From contig NZ_JABWSY010000005.1 in assembly GCF_013396335.1 (NCBI RefSeq), positions 62,001-126,000 on the forward strand: a DNA stretch of 64,000 nucleotides, given 5' to 3'. Made by a program: the position numbers and the translations under genes. Below the pieces are notes generated by a model that worked only from the letters and a program-made list of their open reading frames with translations, made no database searches and was not told the origin of the DNA. Shown here in pieces: positions 54,591 to 63,587 of the stretch. Position 1 is the first letter of the stretch; each line of letters opens with the position of its first letter. This DNA comes from Bacillus sp. EB106-08-02-XG196 (GTDB lineage: Bacteria > Bacillota > Bacilli > Bacillales > Cytobacillaceae).

Positions 54591-55397
54591 ATGAAAAAAT
54601 CTGTTTCGAAAGAATATCAGAATTTACAGAAGGATATTTTAACCCTTCAAGAGAATTGGAAGAAGAGTATCAATCCTGAATCCATTATTCCAAACCTTGA
54701 TAAGGCAGCGATGTCAGCAGGAGTGCCAGCGGCTGCATTAACGTCTATTAATTTCGAAATTCCACTATTCTTACAGTGGATAGAGGAGATAAACGCACTA
54801 TTAATTAAGATGAATCCTGAGCTTGAAACAAAGCTTGCTGGGATTAGTGCTCTATTAAACGAAGAAACTGTGATTCGCTGGATCGATGAAGCCTTTTCTT
54901 TTAATAGAATTTATTTTGCTAGTTTTGCCGAAGAAAATGGACTTGAGGAGTGGATTCCACAATTTCTTGCTGAAACGGCACTAAGACCTTACCTACAGCT
55001 AACAGCAGAGAAAATCCAGCACGAAATCACTCATGCTGTTCCTTATGCAGGCTGTCCCGTTTGCGGTGAACCAGCTCGGCTTGCCGTTCTAGAAGATGAA
55101 GGAAAAAAGGTAATGACATGTCCGCGCTGCCTTGCACATTGGAATGCAAAGCGTGTTGAATGTGCGCACTGCGGCAATGATGACCATAACACCATTCAGT
55201 TTATCACCATTGAAGGGGACGCAGCCTCACAAATTCAGGTTTGCGAAAAGTGTACAGGATATATTAAAGTGATAGATACAAGACAATATCTCAGCAAGCC
55301 TTCAGCTGCCATGCTGGACCTAAATACGATTCATCTTGATTTTGTAGCCCAGGAGCAAGGATATCAAGCGGTGGGCGAAATTAAAGAAACCAATTAA
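54591..55397 (+). CDS. fdhE: FdhE, formate dehydrogenase accessory protein
   Basis: 268 aa. C-terminal half carries rubredoxin-like CxxC pairs: CPVCGEP, CPRCLAHWN, CAHCGN, CEKCTGYIKVIDTR. FdhE binds the catalytic subunit and is needed for activity of respiratory FDH. GTG 54582 is in frame, ATG 54591 better spaced. Head of the second half of the fdh block. Confidence 0.9.
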   Translation: MKKSVSKEYQNLQKDILTLQENWKKSINPESIIPNLDKAAMSAGVPAAALTSINFEIPLFLQWIEEINALLIKMNPELETKLAGISALLNEETVIRWIDEAFSFNRIYFASFAEENGLEEWIPQFLAETALRPYLQLTAEKIQHEITHAVPYAGCPVCGEPARLAVLEDEGKKVMTCPRCLAHWNAKRVECAHCGNDDHNTIQFITIEGDAASQIQVCEKCTGYIKVIDTRQYLSKPSAAMLDLNTIHLDFVAQEQGYQAVGEIKETN

Positions 55398-55411
55398 GAA
55401 GGTGCTTTTTC

Positions 55412-56008
55412 ATGAAAGCTGCGGCAATTATTTTATCAGGCGGGAAATCGAGCAGGATGGGCACAAACAAGGCGCTCCTTAAACTAAACGAGAAGACGAC
55501 AATCGAAAGAATGGTTGATATTCTTAAAATCTATTTTGATGATATCATTCTTGTCACCAATGATAGGGAGTCCTATCAGTTTTTAGGAGTGAAGATGGTG
55601 TCCGATCACTATCCTGGAAAAGGACCGCTTGCAGGTTTTCATGCCGGCTTACGTGCTTCGGAATATGATGTGAATTTCATAGTAGCGTGCGACATGCCAT
55701 TTATGTCCGGAGAACTTGCTGCTACCCTTGTGAATATGATTGACCATCACGATGCCTTAGTTCCCGTTATTAATGGAAAAATGCAAACTTTATGTGCGGT
55801 TTTTCAAAAGAAGTGTGTAACGAAAATTGAAGAATGTATTGAAAATGGACGTCTTCCAATCAAACATCTGCTTGATCATTTAAATGTCCTTTATGTAACG
55901 GAAAAAGAACTGCAAGCCTATACCAACATCGATATGGAGCGAGTTTTTTTCAATATGAATCATCCCCATGAGTATGAGGACGCAAAAAAATGGCTGGAAG
56001 CTGATTAG
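55412..56008 (+). CDS. mobA: Molybdenum cofactor guanylyltransferase MobA
   Basis: 198 aa. GTP-binding motif AAIILSGGKSSRMGTNKALL at the N-terminus, then PGKGPLAGFHAGL and CDMPFMSGEL. Attaches GMP to Mo-molybdopterin to make the bis-MGD cofactor that FdnG needs. 15 bases after fdhE. Confidence 0.93.
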   Translation: MKAAAIILSGGKSSRMGTNKALLKLNEKTTIERMVDILKIYFDDIILVTNDRESYQFLGVKMVSDHYPGKGPLAGFHAGLRASEYDVNFIVACDMPFMSGELAATLVNMIDHHDALVPVINGKMQTLCAVFQKKCVTKIEECIENGRLPIKHLLDHLNVLYVTEKELQAYTNIDMERVFFNMNHPHEYEDAKKWLEAD

Positions 56009-56029
56009 GCAGGAAGGATGTAAGGCACA

Positions 56030-57262
56030 GTGCAATTTTTCAAAGTAAAAACAGTTGAAGAAACGTTTGCAATGATAGAAGAAAAAATCCCAGCGATAAA
56101 AGCTGCCGAAGAACGCTCTCTAGAAGAGGCTCTTCAATATATATTGGCGGTGCCTGTCACCGCGAAGGAAAATGTCCCTGGCTTTGACCGCTCAACCGTG
56201 GATGGCTATGCTGTGAAAGCAAAGGACACTTATGGATCTTCTGATTCCATGCCGGGGTTTTTAACGGTGGTGGGAGAAGTTGCAATGGGAGAATCTGCTT
56301 CGCGCCCTGTCGGTCAAGGGGAAGCCGTCTATGTTCCAACAGGCGGGATGATTCCTCCAGGAAGTGACAGCGTGATTATGATTGAACATTGTGAAGATCA
56401 TGACGGACTATTAAACACCTATAAGTCGGTAGCACCTGGTGAAAATATTATTCGTGCAGGTGAGGATATCCGTGAAGGGGAAATTCTCCTTCCAGAGGGG
56501 ACGATGCTCAGACCTCAGGAGTTAGGTGCGATTGCCTCACTGGGTATTAGCCATGTAAGTGTTTATCGTAAGCTTAAGGTCGGGTATCTATCATCGGGTG
56601 ATGAAATTGTTCCCTATCAAACAGAAAAACTTTCAGAAGGACAAATCCGTGATATTAACTATTTGACGATTTCCGGGCTCGCAAAAAAATGGAATGTTGA
56701 GGTTGTGTACGGTGGAATTGTGAAGGATGACTATCAGGAGTTTCAGCAAAAAGCACAGGCTTTATATAATGAAGTGGACTGCTTAATTCTCTCAGGGGGA
56801 AGTTCGGTCGGAGCAAAGGACTACACAACCGATGTGATTCAGTCCCTAGGTTCACCAGGTGTGTTCGTGCATGGCATATCTATCAAACCAGGGAAACCTA
56901 CGATTCTTGCAATGGCGAATGGAAAACCGGTCCTCGGCCTGCCGGGTCATCCAGCCTCAGCGATGATTATTTTCATGCTGTTTGGCGAAAAGATTATTCA
57001 AAAGTTAAAAGGTGAAAAAATTGATAAGAAGCCTGATCGGATTTTTGCCCGGATTACCAAGAATATTCCTTCTGCACCAGGGCGTTCCGATTATATTCGT
57101 GTTCGTTTGATGGAGAAAGAAGGAGAATGGTGGGCGGAGCCGATTATCGGGAAATCAGGTTTAATTACGACGTTGGTAAAAAGCGATGGAATTGTTGAGA
57201 TTAGTTCAGAAAAAGAGGGTATTTCACAGGGGGATTATGTACCTGTGATTGCAACACGATGA
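56030..57262 (+). CDS. moeA: Molybdopterin molybdenumtransferase MoeA
   Basis: 410 aa. Inserts molybdenum into adenylylated molybdopterin. Motifs PGFDRSTVDGYAVKA, PTGGMIPPGSDSVIMIEH, LSGGSSVGAKDYT, HGISIKPGKPTILA and GLPGHPASAM are intact. GTG start with AAGGAT site. Part of the Moco gene run. Confidence 0.94.
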   Translation: MQFFKVKTVEETFAMIEEKIPAIKAAEERSLEEALQYILAVPVTAKENVPGFDRSTVDGYAVKAKDTYGSSDSMPGFLTVVGEVAMGESASRPVGQGEAVYVPTGGMIPPGSDSVIMIEHCEDHDGLLNTYKSVAPGENIIRAGEDIREGEILLPEGTMLRPQELGAIASLGISHVSVYRKLKVGYLSSGDEIVPYQTEKLSEGQIRDINYLTISGLAKKWNVEVVYGGIVKDDYQEFQQKAQALYNEVDCLILSGGSSVGAKDYTTDVIQSLGSPGVFVHGISIKPGKPTILAMANGKPVLGLPGHPASAMIIFMLFGEKIIQKLKGEKIDKKPDRIFARITKNIPSAPGRSDYIRVRLMEKEGEWWAEPIIGKSGLITTLVKSDGIVEISSEKEGISQGDYVPVIATR

Positions 57263-57276
57263 GGGGGATAAAATAG

Positions 57277-59199
57277 ATGGACCAGAAACGCTATAAACGG
57301 AAAATATATTTAGAGGACAAACCCCGATCGGAAGCGAAAACAGAAATTCTTGAGAACTTTTCTCTGCCCCTTGAAGTAGAAATGATTCCAATAAGTGATG
57401 CCCTTGGCCGTGTAACGGCTGAGCCGATTTTTGCCAATGTGTCAATGCCTCATTACCATGCATCTGCCATGGATGGAATTGCGGTAATCGCTGAAAAAAC
57501 GTATACCGCCCATGAGCAAAATCCACTTCAGCTTAAGCTGGGAATTGATTTTGCTATAGTGGATACAGGAAATGCAATTCCAGCTCCATTTAATGCGGTA
57601 ATCATGATTGAACATGTCGATATGATCGATGAAGAAAATGTTGAAATTATTGAGCCCGCAACACCATGGCAGCATATCCGCCCGATTGGCGAGGATATTG
57701 TACAGGAGGAAATGCTTTTCCCGCAGGGACATATACTAAGACCAGCGGATTTGGGCGTTCTGTTAGCATCACAGCAGCTTCAGATTCCGGTTGCGAAAAA
57801 GCCAGTTGTCACCATCATTCCGACTGGTAATGAGCTAGTCGAGGCGGATAGCGTACTTTCTTCAGGAAATATTATTGAATTTAATGGAACGGTATTTGCG
57901 AACTTTGTAAAGGATTGGGGCGGGGAGCCGAGACTTCATCGGATTGTGAAGGACGACCCTGAAATGATCAAGTCTGTATTGCTTGAAGCAGCAGAGACTT
58001 CGGATATTATTGTCATTAATGCTGGATCCTCAGCAGGTTCAAAGGATTATACCGTTCATATCATCGCCGAAATTGGAACCGTATTCACCCATGGTGTGGC
58101 CGCAAGACCTGGGAAGCCCGTGATTTTAGGGAAAATAAATGAAAAGATTGTCGTAGGTGTTCCAGGATATCCTGTCTCCGCCTATTTGTCCTTAGAATGG
58201 TTTGTCCGGCCGCTTATTTGCAAGTATTTACAAATCCCTGAGCCAAAAAGGCAGACGGTTACCGTCAAGCTTGGCCGCCGTATCGTTTCAGGTATGGGAG
58301 CCGAGGATTTTGTACGAATGAATATCGGCTATGTGAATGGACAATTTGTTGCAAATCCGCTGACAAGAGCGGCGGGGGTAACGATGTCCTATGTGAGAGC
58401 AGATGGCCTTCTTGTCGTGCCAGCCAACGTCATTGGCTATGAACAAGGTGATTTTGCTGAAGTCGAGCTTTTAAGGCCGCTTGAGGAAATCAAAAATGCC
58501 ATTATGTTTTGTGGCAGCCACGATTTGACCATTGATCTTTTATCCTCACAGGTGAAAAGAGTCCGTGCAGACATGAAGATTGTTTCAGCCCATGTCGGCA
58601 GTATGGCTGGTATTATGGCAATTCGAAAAGGCGAGGCCCATGTAGCGGGCATTCATTTGCTTGATCCGAATACAAAGCAATATAATAACTCATATGTTAA
58701 GAAAATGCTAGCTGGTGTGGATGTTGTCCTCTATCCATTTTTAAAAAGAAAGCAAGGATGGATTTTACCAAAGGGAAATCCGCTGGGGATTGAAACACTG
58801 ATAGATATCGCTGAGAAAAAAGCGAACTTTGTTAACCGTCAAAAAGGGGCAGGAACAAGGATTCTCCTTGACATGCTTCTTAAGGAAAACGGGATTTCTT
58901 CTGAAGAGATTACCGGATATGATCGTGAAATGTTCTCACACTTAGCTGTTGCAGCTGAAGTAAATGGGGATGGTCATGGAGCGGGGCTAGGGATTTATCC
59001 AGCCGCAAAGGCCATGGACTTGGATTTTATTCCCGTTGGTGACGAAGAATATGATTTATTGATGACAAGAAGCTTTTATGAAAGTGAAAGCTGCAAATTA
59101 TTAATCGACATTATCCAATCCCCGTCATTTAAAGAGCAGGTCGAAAAGATTGGCGGATATGAAGTAGTGGAAAAGGCAAAGCCAAAGAATTTGGTCTGA
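57277..59199 (+). CDS. MoeA-like protein fused to a periplasmic-binding-like (PBP) domain
   Basis: 640 aa. Residues 1-~405 form a second MoeA (MPHYHASAMDGIAVIA, INAGSSAGSKDYTVHI, GVAARPGKPVILG, GVPGYPVSAYLSLEW). Residues ~415-640 are a type 2 PBP-like domain (MFCGSHDLTIDLLSSQVKR, HVGSMAGIMAIRKGEAHVAGIHLLDP, GAGTRILLDMLLKENG) as in COG1910, cytosolic because there is no signal peptide. The PBP part may bind molybdate or tungstate and hand it to the MoeA part; inference. Confidence 0.9.
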   Translation: MDQKRYKRKIYLEDKPRSEAKTEILENFSLPLEVEMIPISDALGRVTAEPIFANVSMPHYHASAMDGIAVIAEKTYTAHEQNPLQLKLGIDFAIVDTGNAIPAPFNAVIMIEHVDMIDEENVEIIEPATPWQHIRPIGEDIVQEEMLFPQGHILRPADLGVLLASQQLQIPVAKKPVVTIIPTGNELVEADSVLSSGNIIEFNGTVFANFVKDWGGEPRLHRIVKDDPEMIKSVLLEAAETSDIIVINAGSSAGSKDYTVHIIAEIGTVFTHGVAARPGKPVILGKINEKIVVGVPGYPVSAYLSLEWFVRPLICKYLQIPEPKRQTVTVKLGRRIVSGMGAEDFVRMNIGYVNGQFVANPLTRAAGVTMSYVRADGLLVVPANVIGYEQGDFAEVELLRPLEEIKNAIMFCGSHDLTIDLLSSQVKRVRADMKIVSAHVGSMAGIMAIRKGEAHVAGIHLLDPNTKQYNNSYVKKMLAGVDVVLYPFLKRKQGWILPKGNPLGIETLIDIAEKKANFVNRQKGAGTRILLDMLLKENGISSEEITGYDREMFSHLAVAAEVNGDGHGAGLGIYPAAKAMDLDFIPVGDEEYDLLMTRSFYESESCKLLIDIIQSPSFKEQVEKIGGYEVVEKAKPKNLV

Positions 59200-59212
59200 A
59201 GAGGTGGAGAAA

Positions 59213-59677
59213 ATGAACTTTCAAATTTCAAAAGAACCGATTGATATCCAATCGGTCATTGATAAGGTCGTTCAGCGCAATGCTGGAGCGATCACTACTT
59301 TTATTGGAACCGTTCGTGAATTAACAAAAGGGAAAAAGACACTATTCTTAATTTACGATGCGTATGAAGCCATGGCTGTGAAAAAGCTTGAGCAAATCGG
59401 CAGGGAGATTGAAGAGCGCTGGGAAGGTTCTCAGGTCGCCATTACCCATCGTGTCGGCCGTCTTGATATCACGGATATCGCCGTTGTCATCGCTGTTTCC
59501 ACTCCACACCGTGCCGATGCTTACGATGCCAATCGTTATGCGATTGAGAGGATCAAAGAAATTGTCCCGATTTGGAAAAAAGAGCATTGGGAAGATGGCG
59601 AAGAGTGGATGGGCAACCAGCTTGAAACAGTTGCATATCCAAGCGGCAAACCTGAGGAGGACGATTTGAATGAATAA
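59213..59677 (+). CDS. moaE: Molybdopterin synthase catalytic subunit MoaE
   Basis: 154 aa. GAITTFIGTVRELTKGKKT, LIYDAYEAMAVKKLEQI, HRVGRLDITDIAVVIAVSTPHRADAYDA and VPIWKKEHWEDGEEW are diagnostic, with the active-site Lys in PIWKKE. ATG 59213 preferred over GTG 59204. Overlaps moaD by 8 bases. Confidence 0.94.
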   Translation: MNFQISKEPIDIQSVIDKVVQRNAGAITTFIGTVRELTKGKKTLFLIYDAYEAMAVKKLEQIGREIEERWEGSQVAITHRVGRLDITDIAVVIAVSTPHRADAYDANRYAIERIKEIVPIWKKEHWEDGEEWMGNQLETVAYPSGKPEEDDLNE

Positions 59678-59903
59678 AGTAATGTTTTTCGCTCATTTGC
59701 GAGACGCAGTTGGCGAAGAGTTTCTTCGATTAGATGCGACAGGTAAAAGTGTTGCTGAATTGAAAGCAGAATTGGCGGCAATCTACAATCTTCCTAAATT
59801 GGATACGGTTATGACGGCCGTTAACGAAGAATTTGCCCAGGACGATGAAGTGATTCAAGACGGAGATGAAATCGCTTTTATCCCGCCAGTAAGCGGAGGC
59901 TGA
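59670..59903 (+). CDS. moaD: Molybdopterin synthase sulfur carrier MoaD
   Basis: 77 aa ubiquitin-fold protein ending in PPVSGG; the terminal Gly-Gly is adenylylated by MoeB and converted to thiocarboxylate. AGGAGG start, overlaps the end of moaE. Confidence 0.94.
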   Translation: MNKVMFFAHLRDAVGEEFLRLDATGKSVAELKAELAAIYNLPKLDTVMTAVNEEFAQDDEVIQDGDEIAFIPPVSGG

Positions 59904-59929
59904 TCAGAGAAAAGGCCCTAAATAGGGAT

Positions 59930-60050
59930 TTACTCTCGGATGAGCGAGGGTTACTCTCGGATAGCGGGAATAACTCTCGGATGAGCGGGAATAACTCTCG
60001 GATGGCAGAAATTACTCTCGGATAAGCGAGATTCACTCTCGGAAGGGGAA
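59930..60050 (+). repeat. Six degenerate 20-21-bp units inside the moaD-moeB gap
   Basis: Core actctcggat recurs at about 59932, 59953, 59973, 59994, 60014 and 60035, with periods of 20 or 21. Units such as taactctcggatgagcggga resemble the 20-bp unit of the array at 16341-16880 (actggcggatagcgagaa). The ribosome site of moeB lies at its end. It is inside the operon and so transcribed. Confidence 0.8.
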
Positions 60051-60055
60051 GCAGA

Positions 60056-61075
60056 ATGAACGAACGATATTCACGACAGGTCCTCTTTCCAGGGATCGGA
60101 AAAGAGGGGCAAGCTAAAATCCGCTCGAAGCATGTATTGATGATCGGTGCGGGAGCGCTTGGTTCTGGGAATGCAGAGATCCTCACTCGGGCAGGCGTTG
60201 GCAGGTTGACAATTATTGATAGAGATTATATCGAATCAAGTAATCTGCAGCGCCAGCAGCTTTATACCGAGGAGGATGTGGCGGAGAAACTTCCGAAGGC
60301 TGCTGCCGCTGAAAAACGGCTTAAGGCAATCAATTCGGATATTGAAATAAATGCTATCATCGGCGATGCCACTCCAGCGATGCTCGAGGATTTGGTGAAG
60401 GATGTAGATATCATCATGGATGCTACCGATAATTTTGAAACGCGGATGGTCATGAATGATGTTTCACAAAAGTATCAGATACCGTGGATCTACGGGGCGT
60501 GTGTCGGCAGTTATGGGATGAGTTTTTCGATTATTCCTGGGAAAACCCCGTGCCTAAACTGTTTGTTACGGACAATCCCGATGCAGGGATTAACGTGTGA
60601 CACCGGTGGAATTATCTCGCCGGCTGTCCAGATGGTCATTGCACATCAAAGTGCCGAAGCGCTCAAAATGCTCGTCGAGGACTGGGATGCGGTTCGAACT
60701 TCGTTTGTCAGCTTTGACTTATGGCGGAATCAATATACAAGTTTGAAAATGGGAAAAGCCAAATTTGCAGGATGTTTATCGTGTGGCGAGGAGAGGACTT
60801 ACCCTTATCTCGACCAGGAAAATAGGACAAAAACCACTGTTCTATGTGGAAGGGATACGGTACAAGTTCGCCCATCTGCTAAAGGTGAAATATCGCTAGA
60901 GAAGCTGGCAGAACAGCTTAGTACGCTAGGATATATCGTAAAAGGGAACCCCTATCTTTTATCAGTAGAAATGGGAAGTGAGCGGATGGTTATCTTTAAC
61001 GACGGCCGTGCCCTCATTCATGGAACGAAAGATCTTACACATGCAAAATCTATTTACCAGAGAATATTGGGCTAA
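60056..61075 (+). CDS. moeB: MoeB/ThiF adenylyltransferase
   Basis: 339 aa. Rossmann ATP site VLMIGAGALGSGNAEIL, IDRDYIESSNLQRQ, CVGSYG, zinc ligands CLNC and CLSC, catalytic-Cys region GLTCDTGGI. Activates the MoaD C-terminus. A ~60-residue C-terminal extension follows (VQVRPSAKGEISLEKLAEQL). Could also serve ThiS. Last Moco gene here; moaA, moaB and moaC are not in the window. Confidence 0.9.
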   Translation: MNERYSRQVLFPGIGKEGQAKIRSKHVLMIGAGALGSGNAEILTRAGVGRLTIIDRDYIESSNLQRQQLYTEEDVAEKLPKAAAAEKRLKAINSDIEINAIIGDATPAMLEDLVKDVDIIMDATDNFETRMVMNDVSQKYQIPWIYGACVGSYGMSFSIIPGKTPCLNCLLRTIPMQGLTCDTGGIISPAVQMVIAHQSAEALKMLVEDWDAVRTSFVSFDLWRNQYTSLKMGKAKFAGCLSCGEERTYPYLDQENRTKTTVLCGRDTVQVRPSAKGEISLEKLAEQLSTLGYIVKGNPYLLSVEMGSERMVIFNDGRALIHGTKDLTHAKSIYQRILG

Positions 61076-61112
61076 GAACTCGTACCTTTATGGTGCGGGT
61101 TCTTATTTTTTT
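61074..61112 (+). terminator. Terminator of the fdh/Moco block
   Basis: AAGAACTCGTACC / GGTGCGGGTTCTT (G-T pairs) with a 5-base loop and seven T. Confidence 0.88.
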
Positions 61113-61126
61113 GACAAAACCTAACA

Positions 61127-61142
61127 TGTTTCACGTGAAACA
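61127..61142. promoter_or_regulatory. parS site for Spo0J/ParB
   Basis: TGTTTCACGTGAAACA matches the Bacillus parS consensus TGTTNCACGTGAAACA at all fixed positions. It places this segment in the origin-proximal part of the chromosome. Confidence 0.92.
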
Positions 61143-61218
61143 ATGAAAGGTGTCGAATTTCTAATTGATAGAGGAATTTGGTATGATGATATAGAGATTG
61201 AAATAGAGGAGTTAATAA

Positions 61219-61503
61219 ATGGTGGATATTTCAGTAGATAAATTACTAAGGAAAATAGAAGAGGAATTAAAACTGGCGAAAAACAGCACGAAGCAAGAAA
61301 ACTTGCGGGAAAAGGTGTACTCTATTAAAATATTATGCGAATTGATACTAGATGAAAAGCAGGCCCAGCAAGAATTACCGTTAAAAGCTGCGTACCAACC
61401 AGTAATGGTGCAGCCAGCGGTTCAGCAGCCAGTATCACTAAATCAACCAAAAAAACTAGAAATGGAAGACGAAGCAAACGGAGATTCGTTATTTGATTTT
61501 TAA
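61219..61503 (+). CDS. ywdI: YwdI-like small protein (DUF5327)
   Basis: 94 aa: an N-terminal helical stretch (VDKLLRKIEEELKLAKN... KVYSIKILCELIL), a Pro/Gln/Val-rich middle (QPVMVQPAVQQPVSLNQP) and an acidic end DSLFDF. Position before ywdK-gerQ-hemQ-pta is the same as ywdI in Bacillus subtilis. Function unknown. Confidence 0.78.
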   Translation: MVDISVDKLLRKIEEELKLAKNSTKQENLREKVYSIKILCELILDEKQAQQELPLKAAYQPVMVQPAVQQPVSLNQPKKLEMEDEANGDSLFDF

Positions 61504-61506
61504 CTT

Positions 61507-61574
61507 GAAAGGCGGAAGCACCTTGCACAGGGAAAAATGCAGTTCAATTTTTCCTAGGCGCTGAAGCTAGACAA
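61507..61574 (+). repeat. Interspersed GAGCTAGACAA-type hairpin element, long copy
   Basis: gaaaggcggaagcaccttgc, insert agggaaaaatgcagttc and aatttttcct, then aggcgctgaagctagacaa. The insert is the same as in the copy at 34652-34720. Confidence 0.85.
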
Positions 61575-61590
61575 AGAAAGCGGGGAAAAC

Positions 61591-61962
61591 ATGAAAACTT
61601 TTATAATAATTGGAGCGATTAATGCCTTTTTAGCTGTAGCACTTGGAGCCTTTGGTGCACACGGACTTAAGGATAGATTAGATCCTCATTACCTGGAAAT
61701 TTGGAAAACAGGTGTCACCTATCAAATGTTTCACGCAACAGGGCTGTTAGTAATTGGACTGCTTCTAGGAAAAGTTGAAGTCAGTTCCTTCTTTACATGG
61801 TCCGGCTGGTTATTTTTTATCGGAATCATTCTTTTCAGCGGCAGTCTTTATGTTTTAAGCTTGACGAAGGTAGGAGTGCTGGGGGCGATCACGCCGCTTG
61901 GCGGAGTATGCTTCTTAGCAGGCTGGGTTCTGATGATTATCGGTACCGTTAAAGATTTGTAA
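61591..61962 (+). CDS. ywdK: YwdK-type membrane protein (DUF423)
   Basis: 123 aa, four hydrophobic helices. FLAVALGAFGAHGLKDRL, WKTGVTYQMFHATGLL and ITPLGGVCFLAGW are the DUF423 signatures. Function unknown, widespread in bacteria. Confidence 0.92.
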   Translation: MKTFIIIGAINAFLAVALGAFGAHGLKDRLDPHYLEIWKTGVTYQMFHATGLLVIGLLLGKVEVSSFFTWSGWLFFIGIILFSGSLYVLSLTKVGVLGAITPLGGVCFLAGWVLMIIGTVKDL

Positions 61963-61968
61963 AATAGT

Positions 61969-62002
61969 AAAAAGGCATTGGACTTGGCTTCCAATGCCTT
62001 TT
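61969..62002. terminator. Terminator shared by ywdK and gerQ
   Basis: AAAAAGGCATTGG / CCAATGCCTTTT with a short loop between convergent genes. Confidence 0.88.
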
Positions 62003-62006
62003 GTTA

Positions 62007-62471
62007 TTATCTTGGGGAATAAGTACCTAAAGCAGCTGCTCCGGCTCCAAAAGGATACTCATATTCAATTTCTTCATCAAACGTAATGTAGTCAATCGGC
62101 ACCATTGGGATAAGGAAACGGGTACCAACCTGCGGGTCACTTAAAATAACATGGTCTCTTCCGGCAGCTTCAATAATTCCAACAAATTTCTTGGCATTCC
62201 ATTGATTGTTGCCCTCAAAGGTTGCATAAACGGTGGCTAACTTCCCTTTGTTTAATCGCAAAATATTTTCGATGTACGATTGTTCAACTGGCAGCATTCC
62301 CTGAGGCTGTGGAGCTCCTGCAGGTGGCCCCGATGGAACTCCTTGTTGTGGGAACTGCGGAAATCCTTGCTGTTGCCCGCCAGGAAAAAATCCCTGCCCT
62401 TGATATGGAGTTGCGGCTCCCTGTCTAGCTTGATAGGGCTGATACCCTTGTTGATTATAATACTGATTCAT
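62007..62471 (-). CDS. gerQ: Spore coat protein GerQ
   Basis: 154 aa. Gln/Gly/Pro-rich head (residues 1-58, YNQQGYQPYQARQG...) and a conserved C-terminal domain (SYIENILRLNKGKLATVYATFEGN, VGIIEAAGRDHVILSDPQVGTRFLIPMVPIDYITFDEEIEY). GerQ is crosslinked into the coat by transglutaminase Tgl and positions the cortex hydrolase CwlJ. ATG with AGGAG site. Confidence 0.93.
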   Translation of the reverse strand: MNQYYNQQGYQPYQARQGAATPYQGQGFFPGGQQQGFPQFPQQGVPSGPPAGAPQPQGMLPVEQSYIENILRLNKGKLATVYATFEGNNQWNAKKFVGIIEAAGRDHVILSDPQVGTRFLIPMVPIDYITFDEEIEYEYPFGAGAAALGTYSPR

Positions 62472-62649
62472 CTTTTCCCCTCCTAAAAAATGACTAACCC
62501 TTTTGTACCAACATTCTATTCATACTCCCAGAAGCCTAAATGGTGACAATCGGGATAGTCCCGTTTGTGAGATGATTCGGAGCAAAAACTTAAGACTCGC
62601 TGTTTTATTAGTATGAGGAGGAAAGGGGAAATATGACATAACGAAAATA

Positions 62650-62680
62650 CAAAAAAGTCCTCAGCCTATGCTGAGAACTT
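62650..62680 (-). terminator. Terminator of hemQ
   Basis: Minus strand AGTTCTCAGC / GCTGAGGACT (one G-T pair), loop ATAG region, followed by TTTTTT. Confidence 0.85.
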
Positions 62681-62686
62681 TCTAGA

Positions 62687-63430
62687 TTAAACATGTAAGA
62701 ATCGAGATACTCTTTCCTCTTCTAACAAATTGCCAACAAAGAAAGCACCAAATTCACCGTAACGTGCACTTACTTCATCAAAACGCATTTCATAAATAAG
62801 CTTTTTAAATTGAAGAACATCTTCAGCAAAAAGCGTTACGCCCCATTCGTAGTCGTCAAAGCCGACTGAACCGGTAATGATTTGCTTTACTTTTCCTGCA
62901 TATGTACGGCCAATCATACCGTGGCTGCGCATCATATTGCGGCGCTCTTCCATCGGCAGCATGTACCAGTTATCATTTCCCTGACGGCGTTTGTCCATTG
63001 GATAGAAACAAACATGCGCAGTTTTAGGAAGCTTAGGGTAAAGACGAGCAAGAATTTGCGGGTTTTGGTATGGATCCTCACCAGCAGGCAAATAGTTGCT
63101 TAGTTCAACAACGGATACATAAGAATGTGCTGGAATTGTAAATTCAGCTAATTTTGTTTTATTAAATTCTGTTTCAATTTCGTTTAGTTCTGCCATTGTC
63201 GGGCGTAAAATCATCATCATAAAATCAGCTTTTTGACCAACAACCGTATATAAAGCATGGCTGCCTTCGTTCCGTTCTTGCGTGTGATTCCACTTTTCAA
63301 CTAGACTTAAAAACTCGTGAATCGCCGATTGACGTTCATCACTTGAAAGCATTTTCCAAGTCGTCCAATCAACCGTACGGAAATCATGCAAACAATACCA
63401 GCCATCAAGCGTTTGAGCTGCTTCACTCAT
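62687..63430 (-). CDS. hemQ: Coproheme decarboxylase HemQ
   Basis: 247 aa chlorite-dismutase-fold enzyme that turns coproheme III into protoheme in the Gram-positive haem route. [14 protein letters not shown], the His-ligand region [21 protein letters not shown] and [13 protein letters not shown] are typical. In-frame ATG at 63517 precedes, but AGGAGTG before ATG 63430 and homologue length decide. Haem supply serves the cytochromes encoded in this window. Confidence 0.93.
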   Translation of the reverse strand: MSEAAQTLDGWYCLHDFRTVDWTTWKMLSSDERQSAIHEFLSLVEKWNHTQERNEGSHALYTVVGQKADFMMMILRPTMAELNEIETEFNKTKLAEFTIPAHSYVSVVELSNYLPAGEDPYQNPQILARLYPKLPKTAHVCFYPMDKRRQGNDNWYMLPMEERRNMMRSHGMIGRTYAGKVKQIITGSVGFDDYEWGVTLFAEDVLQFKKLIYEMRFDEVSARYGEFGAFFVGNLLEEERVSRFLHV

Positions 63431-63587
63431 TATAATCACTCCTAAATAATCATTCTTCTTATTTACAATCTTTACTATATCATAGTTTGACCAAGACACG
63501 CTCGAATAAACCTCCATGGATAATTTTATGAAAAGAGGTAAATAGTAAAGGATAGTGTGGAGTTTTTTGAAAATAAGAACATTTGAG

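Noticed and set aside
56149..56162. GGTGCCTGTCACCG shared with the inverted repeat near 38441
   Set aside because: 14-base match inside moeA coding sequence at a conserved protein position (AVPVTAKENVPG); likely chance.
62547..62568. ACAATCGGGA-TAG-TCCCGTTTGT inverted repeat between gerQ and hemQ
   Set aside because: Noted as a near-perfect hairpin, but it has no T run, no clear gene relation, and could be a promoter dyad or chance; too little to call.
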